Assembly: GCF_011304195.1 (NCBI RefSeq)
Contig: NZ_CP049887.1
Span: 1,302,001 to 1,366,000, forward strand
Source of the DNA: Vagococcus hydrophili
GTDB lineage: Bacteria > Bacillota > Bacilli > Lactobacillales > Vagococcaceae
Direction of reading: 5' to 3'
Length of the DNA stretch: 64,000 bases
Shown here: positions 14,290 to 22,818 of the stretch, piece by piece
Layout: every line of letters begins with the position of its first letter
Numbering within the stretch: position 1 is the stretch's first letter
Position numbers and translations under genes: made by a program
Notes under the pieces: model-generated
Told to the model about the DNA's origin: nothing
Seen by the model: only the letters and a program-made list of their open reading frames with translations
The model's database searches: none

Positions 14290-15363
14290 ATGCTTGATTT
14301 TTGGAACCGATTAAAAGCTAACGACACCGCTCGGAGAACGTTGGTTTTAATCTCAGTTTGTATCATTTTGTATCTCATTAGAAATATCTTAAGTTTAGTT
14401 TTATTAACCTTCATATTAACTTACTTAATTTTAAGAAGTGTGGACGGAATTCATAAGTTAATTAAGATACCTAAAAAAATAATAGTGGTGCTAGTTTACT
14501 TACTGATAGTCGTCTTTCTATACTTCTCGGTGACAGTCTATGTCCCAAGATTATTCAATCAAACCGTTAAAATGATCGAGGAAGTTTTCTCATTCTATCA
14601 ACGAATGAACAGTGATAACCGCTTGTTCGAATGGGTGTTATCAAATGTGAATTTCCAGGACATTAAACAGCAATTAACCACAGGTGCTAAAGTTATCTTT
14701 AGTACCATTACGAGTATTGGCTCAATGGGGATTACCTTCTTTATGTCATTTATTTTAAGTTTCTTTTTCATTATCGAAAAAGAATGGGTGACCGACTTTG
14801 GACGTGCCTTCTTCAATAGTAAGATTGGCACATTTAGTAAAGATGTGGGTTACTTAGGTAAAAAATTTGTGAATACATTTGGTGTGGTGATTGAAGCGCA
14901 ATTTATTATTGCCATGATTAATACAATCTTAACAACATTTGGCTTGTACTTTATGAAATTCCCTCAAGATCAATTACTAAGTTTAGCTTTAATGATTTTC
15001 TTACTAAGTTTGATCCCAGTAGCAGGTGTGATATTGTCATGTATCCCATTAAGTTTAATCGCCTATACCAATGGTGGCGTTCATGATATCATTTACGTCC
15101 TCATCATGATTATGATAATTCACGGGATTGAGTCTTACTTACTGAATCCTAAATTAATGAGTAGTAAAACAGATTTACCTGTTTTCTATGTGTTTATTAT
15201 TTTAATGTTTTCAGAAAAATTCTTCGGTATCTGGGGACTGATTATTGGAATTCCAGTCTTTGTGTTCTTATTAGATTTACTTGAAGTCAAAACAAATCAT
15301 AAGAAACCAACATTACCAGCAATAAGCCTTCCCATGAAGGAAAAAAATGAAGAAGAAACGTAA
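14290..15363 (+). CDS. AI-2E family membrane transporter
   Basis: The 357-residue protein belongs to the AI-2E (formerly PerM/UPF0118) family. It has an N-terminal hydrophobic pair (residues 18-60), a soluble middle region (PRLFNQTVKMIEEVFSFYQR) and a C-terminal membrane block with FPQDQLLSLALMIFLLSLIPVAG and the terminal EKFFGIWGLIIGIPVFVFLLDL. E. coli TqsA of this family affects autoinducer-2 export, but other members move ions or have no known substrate, so export of a signal should not be assumed. AGGAGG lies 13 bases ahead of the start, rather far. It is monocistronic with its own terminator. Confidence 0.85.
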   Translation: MLDFWNRLKANDTARRTLVLISVCIILYLIRNILSLVLLTFILTYLILRSVDGIHKLIKIPKKIIVVLVYLLIVVFLYFSVTVYVPRLFNQTVKMIEEVFSFYQRMNSDNRLFEWVLSNVNFQDIKQQLTTGAKVIFSTITSIGSMGITFFMSFILSFFFIIEKEWVTDFGRAFFNSKIGTFSKDVGYLGKKFVNTFGVVIEAQFIIAMINTILTTFGLYFMKFPQDQLLSLALMIFLLSLIPVAGVILSCIPLSLIAYTNGGVHDIIYVLIMIMIIHGIESYLLNPKLMSSKTDLPVFYVFIILMFSEKFFGIWGLIIGIPVFVFLLDLLEVKTNHKKPTLPAISLPMKEKNEEET

Positions 15364-15365
15364 AT

Positions 15366-15413
15366 AAAAAGATTGTGAGTCAAGTTTTTTAAACTTCGCT
15401 CACAATCTTTTTT
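15366..15413 (+). terminator. Intrinsic terminator of the AI-2E family gene
   Basis: AAAAAGATTGTGAG pairs with CTCACAATCTTTTT, and an inner AAGTTT/AAACTT pair extends the stem. A T-tract ends the structure on the plus strand. Confidence 0.85.
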
Positions 15414-15438
15414 GTTATTTTTAATTTATCAGAAAGCG

Positions 15439-15467
15439 TTGACATCTATTAAGATGAATTATATACT
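15439..15467 (+). promoter_or_regulatory. Sigma-A promoter of the thiosulfate uptake operon
   Basis: A consensus TTGACA (15439-15444), a 17-base spacer and TATACT (15462-15467) precede the start codon by about 40 bases. No operator is obvious. Confidence 0.8.
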
Positions 15468-15505
15468 TATTGTGAAAAAAATAACAATACAGTAAGGAGC
15501 GTTGG

Positions 15506-16543
15506 ATGGAAACTTTATTTTTAGGAATTATTGTTGGTTTTTTATTTGGATTTCTATTGAAAAGAAGTCGTTTTTGTATGACAGGAATTATTAGAGATAT
15601 GTATTTAGAGAAGAAAAAAACAAATATTTATTTGGTGTTAACTGTTATATTTATTCAGTCAGTGATCTATTTTTCTTTCGTTGGCTTAGGATTGATTCCA
15701 GAAACTGAATATAAGAGCTTTTCTGTCATGGCTATTATGTTGGGAAGTTTTATCTTTGGTTTTGGTGCAGTGATGTCTCAAGGGTGTATCGTAAGCACCT
15801 TGATTAAAGTTGGTGATGGTAGGCTAGTGGGACTGATGTCTTTACTGAGTTTCATGTTGTTTACATCTATGTCTAAAAAAGGAGTCTTAAATGGATGGAT
15901 AGAAGGAACTCAAAGTAAAAGTCAACTATCAGATGATCTGTTAGAGAAGCTGAGTATATCGCCAATTTTAGTGGTTATCCCAATTACAGCATTGGTTTTA
16001 GTTGCTTTGTTTAAAACGAATAAGCCGAAACCTAAAAAATTTGTGATGCCCACTCAGTATACTGGTGCGAGACATTTGTTCTTTGAAAAAATTTGGAACA
16101 AAAAAATCACAGCAATTCTCTTTGGTATCTTAGCAGGATTGGGTTGGTATGCAAGTAATTTAACAGGAAGAAATGGTGGTTTTGGTATGACGACACCGAT
16201 TTTTTCATGGTTTGATTTCTTAACAACTTCTAATTTTGAAGGTATCAATTGGGGCAGTTATTTTGTGTTAGGGATTATTGTCGGTTCATTTTTATGTACA
16301 TTAGGTAGTCAAGAATTTTGGTTAAAAGGAACAGACGGAGCGACGCTATTAAAAGCTTTTATTGGTGGTGGTTTAATGGCCTTTGGTTCAGTTATGGCCC
16401 AAGGGTGTTTGATTGGTAATGGTTTAGTTGGGACAGCTACCTTATCAATAAAAGGCTGGCTAGGGTTAATTTTTATTAGTTTTGGTATTTGGTTTGGAAC
16501 ATTTATTTTTTATAAACAAGGTGAAAGGAAGTTATCAAGATGA
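15506..16543 (+). CDS. tsuA: YeeE/YedE (TsuA)-type thiosulfate transporter
   Basis: The 345-residue membrane protein belongs to the YeeE/YedE family. It shows the internal duplication of the family, with paired short motifs around a Cys: FGAVMSQGCIVSTL in the first half and FGSVMAQGCLIGNGLVG in the second. An SRFCMTG motif near the N terminus adds another conserved Cys. In TsuA these cysteines line a path that carries thiosulfate ions inward. The next gene encodes a TusA-like partner and overlaps it by four bases, the arrangement of tsuA-tsuB. Some family members serve selenium metabolism instead; no selenium gene is visible here. Confidence 0.85.
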   Translation: METLFLGIIVGFLFGFLLKRSRFCMTGIIRDMYLEKKKTNIYLVLTVIFIQSVIYFSFVGLGLIPETEYKSFSVMAIMLGSFIFGFGAVMSQGCIVSTLIKVGDGRLVGLMSLLSFMLFTSMSKKGVLNGWIEGTQSKSQLSDDLLEKLSISPILVVIPITALVLVALFKTNKPKPKKFVMPTQYTGARHLFFEKIWNKKITAILFGILAGLGWYASNLTGRNGGFGMTTPIFSWFDFLTTSNFEGINWGSYFVLGIIVGSFLCTLGSQEFWLKGTDGATLLKAFIGGGLMAFGSVMAQGCLIGNGLVGTATLSIKGWLGLIFISFGIWFGTFIFYKQGERKLSR

Positions 16544-16761
16544 CAAAAGAGATTAATACGAATGGATTAGATTGTCCAATTCCATTGATTAAACTAAAAG
16601 AGGCACTAAAAGAAAGTCAAGATGGAGAAGTAATCAAAGTATTATTTACCTGTCCAGAAGCCGTAGAAAATTTACCAAATTATGCAGAAGAACAAGGACA
16701 TGAAGTGTTAGACTTTAAAAAACTTGGTAAAAAAGGTTGGGAAATTACTGTTAAAAAGTAA
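16540..16761 (+). CDS. tsuB: TusA-family sulfur-carrier protein (TsuB-like)
   Basis: The 73-residue protein has the hallmark GLDCPIPLIKLKEAL, in which the Cys of CPxP carries the persulfide in TusA, YeeD and TsuB proteins. The rest (VLFTCPEAVENLPNYAEEQGHEV) matches the compact two-layer fold of the family. It overlaps the transporter gene by ATGA, so the pair is translationally coupled. The likely role is to accept or process thiosulfate sulfur brought in by the transporter. A strong bidirectional terminator follows. Confidence 0.85.
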   Translation: MTKEINTNGLDCPIPLIKLKEALKESQDGEVIKVLFTCPEAVENLPNYAEEQGHEVLDFKKLGKKGWEITVKK

Positions 16762-16815
16762 AAGGATGTGGAAAAAGCGGTTAGCTTTTGGAACACCATC
16801 TATCATAGATTAAAT

Positions 16816-16858
16816 AAAAAATGTGAGTGAAGTTTTAAAAACTTCACTCACATTTTTT
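16816..16858. terminator. Bidirectional terminator
   Basis: ATGTGAGTGAAGTTTT pairs with AAAACTTCACTCACAT, with T-tracts in both directions. It separates the sulfur-carrier gene from the convergent HdeD-like gene. Confidence 0.9.
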
Positions 16859-17391
16859 TACATTTCGAAATTTCTAAATCTAATAAACGTGATTAATTCT
16901 GAGATACCGGCGATTAGTAAAGTGATACCAAAGAATTGGAAAAAAATCATAGCTGTTGAGAAAGGATTAGCAACAAGTAAGATACCAGCTCCAATCATCA
17001 CACCACCGTAAATACACATTGGTAACCAACGAACGTTAACATATTGTCTTAATTTTAAAGATTGAGATAAACGAACTCCACCACCAATGATAATCATGAT
17101 TCCTAATAGGAAAGGAAGAGCTGCGACTAAAGGTTTCGCAAATAGGAAAAGAATAAGTGCGAAAATAAAGTAGAAAATAGCAATCGGTGTTGCCGAATTA
17201 TAGCCATTTGTTTTATTTTTACGCGCGCTGATTAAGTTGAAAATTCCCATTAAAACATTGTAAGAAACAATCAAGTATAAAATCATTTGAGACACTTTGT
17301 TAGGTTCAAGAAAAATCGCAATACCAAGTAAGATATAAGCAATACTTCTAAGTAAAGCATGTTTTTGAATTGATTTGAAAAAAGAAGCCAT
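16858..17391 (-). CDS. HdeD/DUF308-family membrane protein
   Basis: The 177-residue protein consists of about six membrane segments arranged as repeated pairs, with Gly-rich turns such as LLGIMIIIGGGVRL and CIYGGVMIGAGILL; this is the DUF308 (HdeD) pattern. E. coli HdeD contributes to acid resistance at high cell density, but Gram-positive members have no proven role. The frame also opens at 17400; the ATG at 17391 is better spaced from AAAGGAA. The stop codon is built into the shared terminator hairpin. It is transcribed alone. Confidence 0.8.
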   Translation of the reverse strand: MASFFKSIQKHALLRSIAYILLGIAIFLEPNKVSQMILYLIVSYNVLMGIFNLISARKNKTNGYNSATPIAIFYFIFALILFLFAKPLVAALPFLLGIMIIIGGGVRLSQSLKLRQYVNVRWLPMCIYGGVMIGAGILLVANPFSTAMIFFQFFGITLLIAGISELITFIRFRNFEM

Positions 17392-17450
17392 AAGAATCAT
17401 TCCTTTAAATTAGTTTGTAAAACATAAGATAACTTTAATCATAATAACGC

Positions 17451-17479
17451 AAAAAATCAAGAGAAAACCTCTTGATTTT
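17451..17479 (-). terminator. Terminator overlapping the pgsA stop codon
   Basis: AAAATCAAGAG with CTCTTGATTTT forms a short stem followed on the minus strand by T residues; the stop codon of pgsA is within the first arm. Confidence 0.75.
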
Positions 17480-18056
17480 ACATAGAATCTTTAAAAACGT
17501 CTTTATTTTTAGCAAAGTAATCGACACCTGAATAAATCGTAAAGGCTAAACAAGTGTAAAGCATGATTTGATCCAGTGGAAGACCTAGACTAGCAAAAGG
17601 AACGTTGTTCAGTAATAGCAAGATAATCGCTACCATTTGTGTGGCTGTCTTGATTTTTCCAGGCCATGCAGCTGCCATCACTTCGCCACCTTCAACAAGA
17701 AGTAAACGTAAGCCAGTTACAGCTAATTCACGACAAACAATCACTGCTACAATCCATGCTGCAGCTTTTCCTTGTTCAACTAAGACGATGAAAGCTGTCA
17801 TGACTAACATTTTATCAGCTAATGGGTCAGCAAATTTACCGAAATTAGTGACTAAATTGTGTTTTCTAGCAATTTTACCGTCTAACCAGTCAGTAATACT
17901 TGCTACAGCAAAAATGATCGCGGCAACGAATTGAGTGACTTCAAGTGACGTACCTAAAATACTGACTTCACCCCAATTTAATGGGACAACAGCGACTACG
18001 ATGAAAATCGGGATCATGAAAATTCTTAATACGGTTAACTTATTTGGTAGGTTCAT
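17478..18056 (-). CDS. pgsA: Phosphatidylglycerophosphate synthase
   Basis: The enzyme joins CDP-diacylglycerol and glycerol-3-phosphate in the membrane, the committed step to phosphatidylglycerol. The CDP-alcohol phosphotransferase motif is visible as DWLDGKIARKHNLVTNFGKFADPLADK, with the four conserved Asp residues. Several membrane segments follow. The reading frame extends upstream to 18104, but ATG 18056, directly after the stop of the rodZ-like gene, gives the usual length of 192 residues and starts MNLPNKLTVLRI. The order M16 peptidases, rodZ-like gene, pgsA is the conserved ymf cluster of Bacilli. Confidence 0.95.
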   Translation of the reverse strand: MNLPNKLTVLRIFMIPIFIVVAVVPLNWGEVSILGTSLEVTQFVAAIIFAVASITDWLDGKIARKHNLVTNFGKFADPLADKMLVMTAFIVLVEQGKAAAWIVAVIVCRELAVTGLRLLLVEGGEVMAAAWPGKIKTATQMVAIILLLLNNVPFASLGLPLDQIMLYTCLAFTIYSGVDYFAKNKDVFKDSM

Positions 18057-18057
18057 C

Positions 18058-19011
18058 TTATCTATTGACCTCTTTCTCTTCGATTGAATTATTAGTAGTA
18101 GCACTATTCAACTTCAATGTTATCATTTTTTTGCCTGTAACGGGAGTTTTTTCGTTGAATTTTAATTGTTCTCCGTTCACACTAATTTTAACATTGTTGG
18201 CAGCACCCACAATAATATCAAGAGATTCTAAACCTTCAGGAGCAATCGTTTCTAATTCTTCACCTGGTTGAATCGTATATTGATAGAATAATTCTTGTGT
18301 TGTTGTTGATTGAAGACCAACCCACGCAGGACCTTCTAAGCCTTTAAACGTTACTTTCACAGGTTGTTTAACGTTCTTAGCCGTGTAAGTTGCCAAGTCG
18401 CCAGTATCGGATTCTAAAGCAAAAGAACTTTTTTCTTTTTTCTTTTTCTTCTCTTCTTTGGTTGAATCTGTTGTCGAAGACTCACTTGTTTTTTCTGAGC
18501 TGTCTGTTTCTTTTTCAGAACTTGCCTCAGTAGAAGAGTTAGAACCTTGGACAACCGTTGTTTTCTCAGGTTTTGGCACGATAGGTCCTTTTTCAGAATC
18601 TAACATAATCGCCCAAGTAATCGTTCCAACAATTGCTAGAACAACTAAAACTAACAGCGTCACAGGAATATAAGATTTAATGGTTGTTTTCTTTGAATTG
18701 GTTTCGTTGTATTTAGACTTTCTAGAACCTCTTACAGGTAAAGAAAGAATCATGGTATTTGATAAGCCTTTATTTTCTTCTTCAGGTTTACCATCTAAGC
18801 GACGTAAAAGAGGCTTAGGATTTAGACCAACGGCTTCAGCAAATTGTCTAATGAATGTTCGCGTATAGTAATCACTCGGCATCGCATCAAAATCATTGTC
18901 TTCAATAGCCTCTAAGTAGCGACGTTGAATTTTAGTTATTTTCTGTAAATCACCGATTGTCAGTCCGCGATCTAAACGGGCTGCTTTTAATTTTTCTCCA
19001 ATCGTTTCCAA
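18058..19011 (-). CDS. RodZ/YmfM-like cell-shape protein
   Basis: The 317-residue protein has an N-terminal HTH_25 domain (IGEKLKAARLDRGLTIGDLQ, KIQRRYLEAIEDNDFDAMPS), a basic stretch, a single membrane segment (YIPVTLLVLVVLAIVGTITWA), a Ser/Thr/Glu/Lys-rich extracellular linker and a C-terminal DUF4115 beta domain. This is the RodZ/YmfM architecture; RodZ bridges MreB filaments and the wall-synthesis machinery. The TTG at 19011 has AAGAAGGAG at the right distance, while the upstream in-frame TTG at 19041 does not. The stop is one base from the pgsA start. Confidence 0.9.
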   Translation of the reverse strand: METIGEKLKAARLDRGLTIGDLQKITKIQRRYLEAIEDNDFDAMPSDYYTRTFIRQFAEAVGLNPKPLLRRLDGKPEEENKGLSNTMILSLPVRGSRKSKYNETNSKKTTIKSYIPVTLLVLVVLAIVGTITWAIMLDSEKGPIVPKPEKTTVVQGSNSSTEASSEKETDSSEKTSESSTTDSTKEEKKKKKEKSSFALESDTGDLATYTAKNVKQPVKVTFKGLEGPAWVGLQSTTTQELFYQYTIQPGEELETIAPEGLESLDIIVGAANNVKISVNGEQLKFNEKTPVTGKKMITLKLNSATTNNSIEEKEVNR

Positions 19012-19150
19012 ATGTATGCTCCTTCTTTCTATACTAGTCAATCAGGTGATTGACGGTGGCTTTTACGCTTTTAAATTTAGGTCTCAAATAGCTCTTAATA
19101 ACGACTATACAAAAGATTTAAGTATTTGCCAATCCGACTAGGGACTGAAC

Positions 19151-20452
19151 TTAGGCTCTTTCTTTTGGATAGATGAAGAAACGACTTAATCCATCAGGAC
19201 GGACAAAGTTTTCTTGAGCTTCTAGGACATCTTTTAGTTCAATGCTATCAATGACTTCAGCAAAATCAAAGAGGGTTGTTTCACCAAATTTCATACTACT
19301 AAATTGGTTGGCAATATATTCCAGTGAATCAAGTGATTGCAAGTGTTTACCCATCATTTTTCGTTTAGCTAAATTTAAGTTACGCTCAGTTAATTCGGGA
19401 CTGTCTTTTGATTTTAAAATCAAGTTAATCATTTGATTAGCAAAACGTTCAGGTTCATTGGTATCAGTACTAAAATCAGCAAAATGGAAACTACGATCTA
19501 GTGTGAATTCATAAGAAAATGAATCATCAATTAGGCCGTCATTGTACATTTCTAAGTAACTAGCAGAAGTATCACTAAAAAGTAAATGGAGTAATAATTG
19601 TAAGCTAGTTTGATATTTTAATAGCTCGAATCCGTCTTCTGGCAATGTATCAAGTCCTTTTAAGCCAACAATCGCTTTAGGTCGGCTGACTGACAACTCA
19701 ATGCGATCTTCTTTGATGATTTCCTTAGGTGTTTCAACCGGGAAACGTCTTTTGATTGGTTGACTTGGAACAAATTCTTTTTGAGCTTGGTTTTCTATAA
19801 TGAACGTCATTAATTGTTCAGGTTCTAAGTTCCCCACAATAAATAAATTCATGTTACTTGGGTGGTAAAACGTATTGTAGCAAAGGTATAAATCCTCAGC
19901 CGTAATGTGTGTAATACTTTCTTCCGTTCCAGCAATATCAATATGAAGTGGGTGTTTAGGATACAAATTGTTAAGTATACCAAAGTAAAGACGCCAGTTA
20001 GGATCGTCTTGGTACATTCTGATTTCTTGGGCGATGATGCCTTTTTCTTTATTAACAGATTCGTCAGTAAAATAAGGGTCTTGAACGAAATCTAGAAGTG
20101 TTTGGATGTTTTGTAAGGTATTATCCGTACTTGAAAAAAGGTAACTTGTACGCGTAAAGCTAGTAAAAGCGTTACTTGAGGCACCTTGGCGACCAAATTT
20201 TTGGAAAACATCTTCGTCTTCTTTTTCAAACAATTTGTGCTCTAAAAAATGAGCAATCCCGTCAGGAACTTTGGTAAAATCTTCTTGACCTAAGGGAACA
20301 AATTCATTGTCAATGGAGCCGTAATTGGTAGTAAACAGCCCATATGTTTTATGGAAATCTGGTTTAGGAAGTAAGGTTACTTCTAGACCATTATCCAGTA
20401 TTCCAGTGTAAAGTGTTTCTTTAATTGAAGGGTAAAAAATCTTTTTCATCAT
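19151..20452 (-). CDS. M16 peptidase, YmfH-like
   Basis: The 433-residue protein is an M16 (pitrilysin/insulinase-type) peptidase with the inverted zinc motif HFLEH in GIAHFLEHKLFE and the further Glu in NKEKGIIAQEIRMY. Family comparison places it with YmfH, named in databases as associated with EF-P 5-aminopentanol modification because of its gene neighbourhood. The start overlaps the stop of the preceding M16 gene by one base (TAATG), so the two are coupled. The partner lacks the zinc motif, as expected for the heterodimer type in which one subunit is catalytic. Confidence 0.88.
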   Translation of the reverse strand: MMKKIFYPSIKETLYTGILDNGLEVTLLPKPDFHKTYGLFTTNYGSIDNEFVPLGQEDFTKVPDGIAHFLEHKLFEKEDEDVFQKFGRQGASSNAFTSFTRTSYLFSSTDNTLQNIQTLLDFVQDPYFTDESVNKEKGIIAQEIRMYQDDPNWRLYFGILNNLYPKHPLHIDIAGTEESITHITAEDLYLCYNTFYHPSNMNLFIVGNLEPEQLMTFIIENQAQKEFVPSQPIKRRFPVETPKEIIKEDRIELSVSRPKAIVGLKGLDTLPEDGFELLKYQTSLQLLLHLLFSDTSASYLEMYNDGLIDDSFSYEFTLDRSFHFADFSTDTNEPERFANQMINLILKSKDSPELTERNLNLAKRKMMGKHLQSLDSLEYIANQFSSMKFGETTLFDFAEVIDSIELKDVLEAQENFVRPDGLSRFFIYPKERA

Positions 20453-21717
20453 TAATTTTCCTCTCCTTCCATAAAGTAAACAGCTTGTAAGCGGACATGT
20501 TTTGCCACTTCTTGAACGTCTTGAATAGTAACCGCGTCAAGACGAGCTATCCATTCTTCTTGAGTAATATCAGCCGCAGGGACTTTTAATTTTAAATAAG
20601 CCTGCTCCATTAAGTTACGTTGATTGTCTTGTCCTAATAAATAGTGATTTTTTAACATCACTTTTGTTTGATCAAGCGCTTCGTTTGTTACTTTACCAGC
20701 AACTAATTCTCGTAATTGTTCGTTAATTAAACGTAAAACTTTCTCACGGTTTTTACCATCAATACCGGTTTGAACTGTCACTAATCCTCTAAAAGGTTCT
20801 AGCGAACTACTAGCATAATAAGCTAAGCTATGTTTCTCACGTACATTTAAAAATAATTTAGAGTGAGGGAAACCACCGAATAGCCCATTAAAAATCATCA
20901 ACGCAAAATAAAGGTCATCGTAATAATAGATGTCACAATGATAAGCGAGATTTAATTTTGATTGGACAACAGGTAATTGTTCCATTTTTTGGTGAATAAT
21001 ATTTTGAAACGGTTGTTGATAAAATAAAGGAGTAGCGATATTTTCACGGTCAGTAAAACCAAAATCTTTAAAGACGCGCTGAACATATCCTTCAGCTACG
21101 TCACCAATGACCATAATATCAACTTTATCTGTGGCAATCATTTCTTGGTAGTAACTTGCAAGAGAAGCAGCAGTTTCTTCTTTGATTGAGTCAATATCAC
21201 CAAAACTAGGTGTTTTTTGACTGCTTGAGCGGTTAAAGAATAAATTTTGTAATGAAAGAGCAGCATAAGTTTGCTTATCATCAAAAATTGAATCAATATA
21301 CTCGATTAAATTTTCTTTCTCACGTAGAAAAGTTTCTTGATCAAAAGCCCCATCAATAATATGAGGGGAGAAAATAACTTCTTTTAAAAATTCAACCCCA
21401 GATTCTAAAACAGAAGTACCACTTGGGACTAAATTGTCGTTGATAATGTTCAGGCCAACGGTAAAATAATGTTGATTTCCGTTACGGCTAATACCTATAC
21501 CAAAACCAGCGCCGTAAAGGTCAGATAACTTTTTACTGATGGCTGTTTGGTTAGGAAAGTTCAAGCTGTTTGTTTCCATTAAGCTTGCTAAAAGTGATCG
21601 TTTACTACTAGTTTCTTTATTTAAAGGTGCCGCAAAACGAACTAAAAGGCGGACCGTTTTATATTTATTAGTTGGGAAAACATGTAAATTCACGTTTTTG
21701 TTTAATTCATAGGTCAT
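20452..21717 (-). CDS. M16-family protein without zinc motif, YmfF-like
   Basis: The 421-residue protein has the M16 fold signatures (VRLLVRFAAPLNKETSSKRS, LSDLYGAGFGIGISR, SLAYYASSSLEPFRG), but the usual HxxEH site is missing at the matching place near the N terminus. It therefore reads as the non-catalytic half of an M16 pair, with the downstream YmfH-like protein as the active half. The YmfF/YmfH pair is conserved next to rodZ and pgsA in Bacilli. The substrate is unknown. Confidence 0.87.
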   Translation of the reverse strand: MTYELNKNVNLHVFPTNKYKTVRLLVRFAAPLNKETSSKRSLLASLMETNSLNFPNQTAISKKLSDLYGAGFGIGISRNGNQHYFTVGLNIINDNLVPSGTSVLESGVEFLKEVIFSPHIIDGAFDQETFLREKENLIEYIDSIFDDKQTYAALSLQNLFFNRSSSQKTPSFGDIDSIKEETAASLASYYQEMIATDKVDIMVIGDVAEGYVQRVFKDFGFTDRENIATPLFYQQPFQNIIHQKMEQLPVVQSKLNLAYHCDIYYYDDLYFALMIFNGLFGGFPHSKLFLNVREKHSLAYYASSSLEPFRGLVTVQTGIDGKNREKVLRLINEQLRELVAGKVTNEALDQTKVMLKNHYLLGQDNQRNLMEQAYLKLKVPAADITQEEWIARLDAVTIQDVQEVAKHVRLQAVYFMEGEEN

Positions 21718-21991
21718 GGATCTAATCTCCTTCGTTGATCAGATAGGTGTCTTCATTTTGTAAAATAAGATACACCCACTAGAGTACCAAAAATCATTCG
21801 ATATTGGTAGGGAAAAGCTAGATTTTAAAATGAAAAATACAATTTTAATAAAAGATTAAGGTTTGCAATAAACGACATCTTTTTTCTATCTTTACAATAT
21901 CTTATCATATATTACAAATAGGTTACATGTCAAATCAAAATAAATGAAAATTAACACTTGTTTTTGTATAATAAACAAAAAGGGGAGAGTG

Positions 21992-22441
21992 ATGCGTATG
22001 TTAAAAGAGTTTAAAGAATTTATTTCACGAGGAAGTGTTCTAGATTTAGCAGTCGGGGTAATTATTGGGGGAGCGTTTACGAGTATCGTAACAGCGTTAA
22101 CTGCCAATATAATTACACCTTTGATTAATTTAGTAATCAAATGGATTACTAAATCGAAGGATATGAAAGATGCAACAAAAGGTATGATTTTAGATGTTAA
22201 CGGAGTAAAATTTGATTACGGTTCAGTGATTTCAGCAGTGATTACTTTCTTGATTACCGCATTTGTTTTATTTTTAATCATTAAAGCAGTGAACAAAGCT
22301 AACAAGATTGTTCCGAAAAAAGAAGAAGAGGTTGAAGAGGAAGAAGTGGAACCAGAAACGTCTGAAGCTATTCTAAATGATATTCGTGACTTATTAAAAG
22401 CTCAACAAGAAAACAACAACAAAAATACGCCAGACAAATAG
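21992..22441 (+). CDS. mscL: Large-conductance mechanosensitive channel
   Basis: The protein opens under membrane tension to release solutes during osmotic downshock. Its first membrane helix contains the typical MscL stretch SRGSVLDLAVGVIIGGAFT and the second is VISAVITFLITAFVLFLIIKAV. The C-terminal cytosolic part is extended and acidic (EEEVEEEEVEPE) before the usual helix SEAILNDIRDLLKAQ. Starts at 21992 and 21998 are both compatible with AGGGGAG. The frame extends upstream to 21944, but that part is not MscL-like. A hairpin overlapping the stop codon ends the gene. Confidence 0.95.
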   Translation: MRMLKEFKEFISRGSVLDLAVGVIIGGAFTSIVTALTANIITPLINLVIKWITKSKDMKDATKGMILDVNGVKFDYGSVISAVITFLITAFVLFLIIKAVNKANKIVPKKEEEVEEEEVEPETSEAILNDIRDLLKAQQENNNKNTPDK

Positions 22442-22457
22442 TCTGACGTATTTTTTT
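22425..22457 (+). terminator. Intrinsic terminator of mscL
   Basis: AATACG-C-CAGAC with GTCTG-A-CGTATT around AAATA, then a T-tract. The stop codon of mscL lies within the loop region. Confidence 0.85.
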
Positions 22458-22462
22458 AATGA

Positions 22463-22500
22463 TATAATAAGGTTGTCGCCCATCCTATAGTTTTTGCGAC
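22463..22500 (+). promoter_or_regulatory. Promoter and 5' stem-loop of the fst toxin RNA
   Basis: TATAAT at 22463-22468 is the -10 box; no good -35 match is seen. The presumed leader contains GTCGC (22475-22479) and GCGAC (22496-22500), which can form the 5' stem-loop typical of Fst messages just ahead of the ribosome binding site GGGAGG. Confidence 0.6.
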
Positions 22501-22517
22501 TGAGGGAGGTGCTATAA

Positions 22518-22604
22518 ATGTACGAATATCTAATCTGCCCCCTTCTTGTAGGTTTAATTGTGACTTTATTTGATTATTGGCTAAATAGTCTAAACAAGAA
22601 GTAA
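22518..22604 (+). CDS. fst: Fst-family type I toxin peptide
   Basis: A 28-residue peptide (MYEYLICPLLVGLIVTLFDY, then WLNSLNKK) has the pattern of Fst toxins: a short N terminus, a conserved Pro within one membrane segment and a charged C terminus. Fst peptides act on the cell membrane from inside when the antitoxin RNA is lost. The start codon lies inside the direct repeat GTGCTATAAATGTAC, repeated at 22670-22684 in the antitoxin gene, as in the par locus of plasmid pAD1. The ribosome binding site is GAGGGAGG. It is too short for most gene finders. The locus is chromosomal here, between mscL and prs. Confidence 0.9.
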   Translation: MYEYLICPLLVGLIVTLFDYWLNSLNKK

Positions 22605-22629
22605 AGAAAATAGTGGCGACATTAGCCCA

Positions 22630-22693
22630 CAAAAAATCCCCAAGAGAATCCTACCTCTCTTGGGGATTAGTGCTATAAATGTACTCTATCTGC
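22630..22693 (-). ncRNA. RNA II-type antisense antitoxin of fst
   Basis: On the minus strand TATAAT (22705-22700) with TAGTCA 17 bases upstream starts a small RNA. It runs through the second copy of the direct repeats (GTGCTATAAATGTAC 22670-22684 and ATCTGC 22688-22693) and ends at the hairpin 22635-22668 (AATCCCCAAGAGA with TCTCTTGGGGATT) followed by T residues. The predicted length of about 64 bases agrees with the 65-base RNA II of pAD1. The RNA would pair with the fst message at the repeats and at the common terminator to block translation. Confidence 0.8.
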
Positions 22694-22773
22694 AAATTCA
22701 TTATATCATATTATCAATCATATGACTATTTGGAGTTAGCTAGTCATTAAAGAGTAGCGTCTCAAAAGAAAAT

Positions 22774-22811
22774 AAAAAAATCACGAAAATTAAATAAATA
22801 ATTTTCGTGAC
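22774..22811 (-). terminator. Intrinsic terminator of prs
   Basis: TCACGAAAATTA with TAATTTTCGTGA forms the stem; on the minus strand seven T residues follow. Confidence 0.85.
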
Positions 22812-22818
22812 GTCATAC

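Noticed and set aside
15506-16761. Selenium uptake role for the YeeE/TusA pair
   Set aside because: No selenophosphate or selenocysteine gene is visible; the gene pair matches thiosulfate uptake better.
16762-16815. Third palindromic repeat family behind the sulfur-carrier gene
   Set aside because: GTGGAAAAAGC and GCTTTTGGAACAC pair only in part, and no second copy was found in the window.
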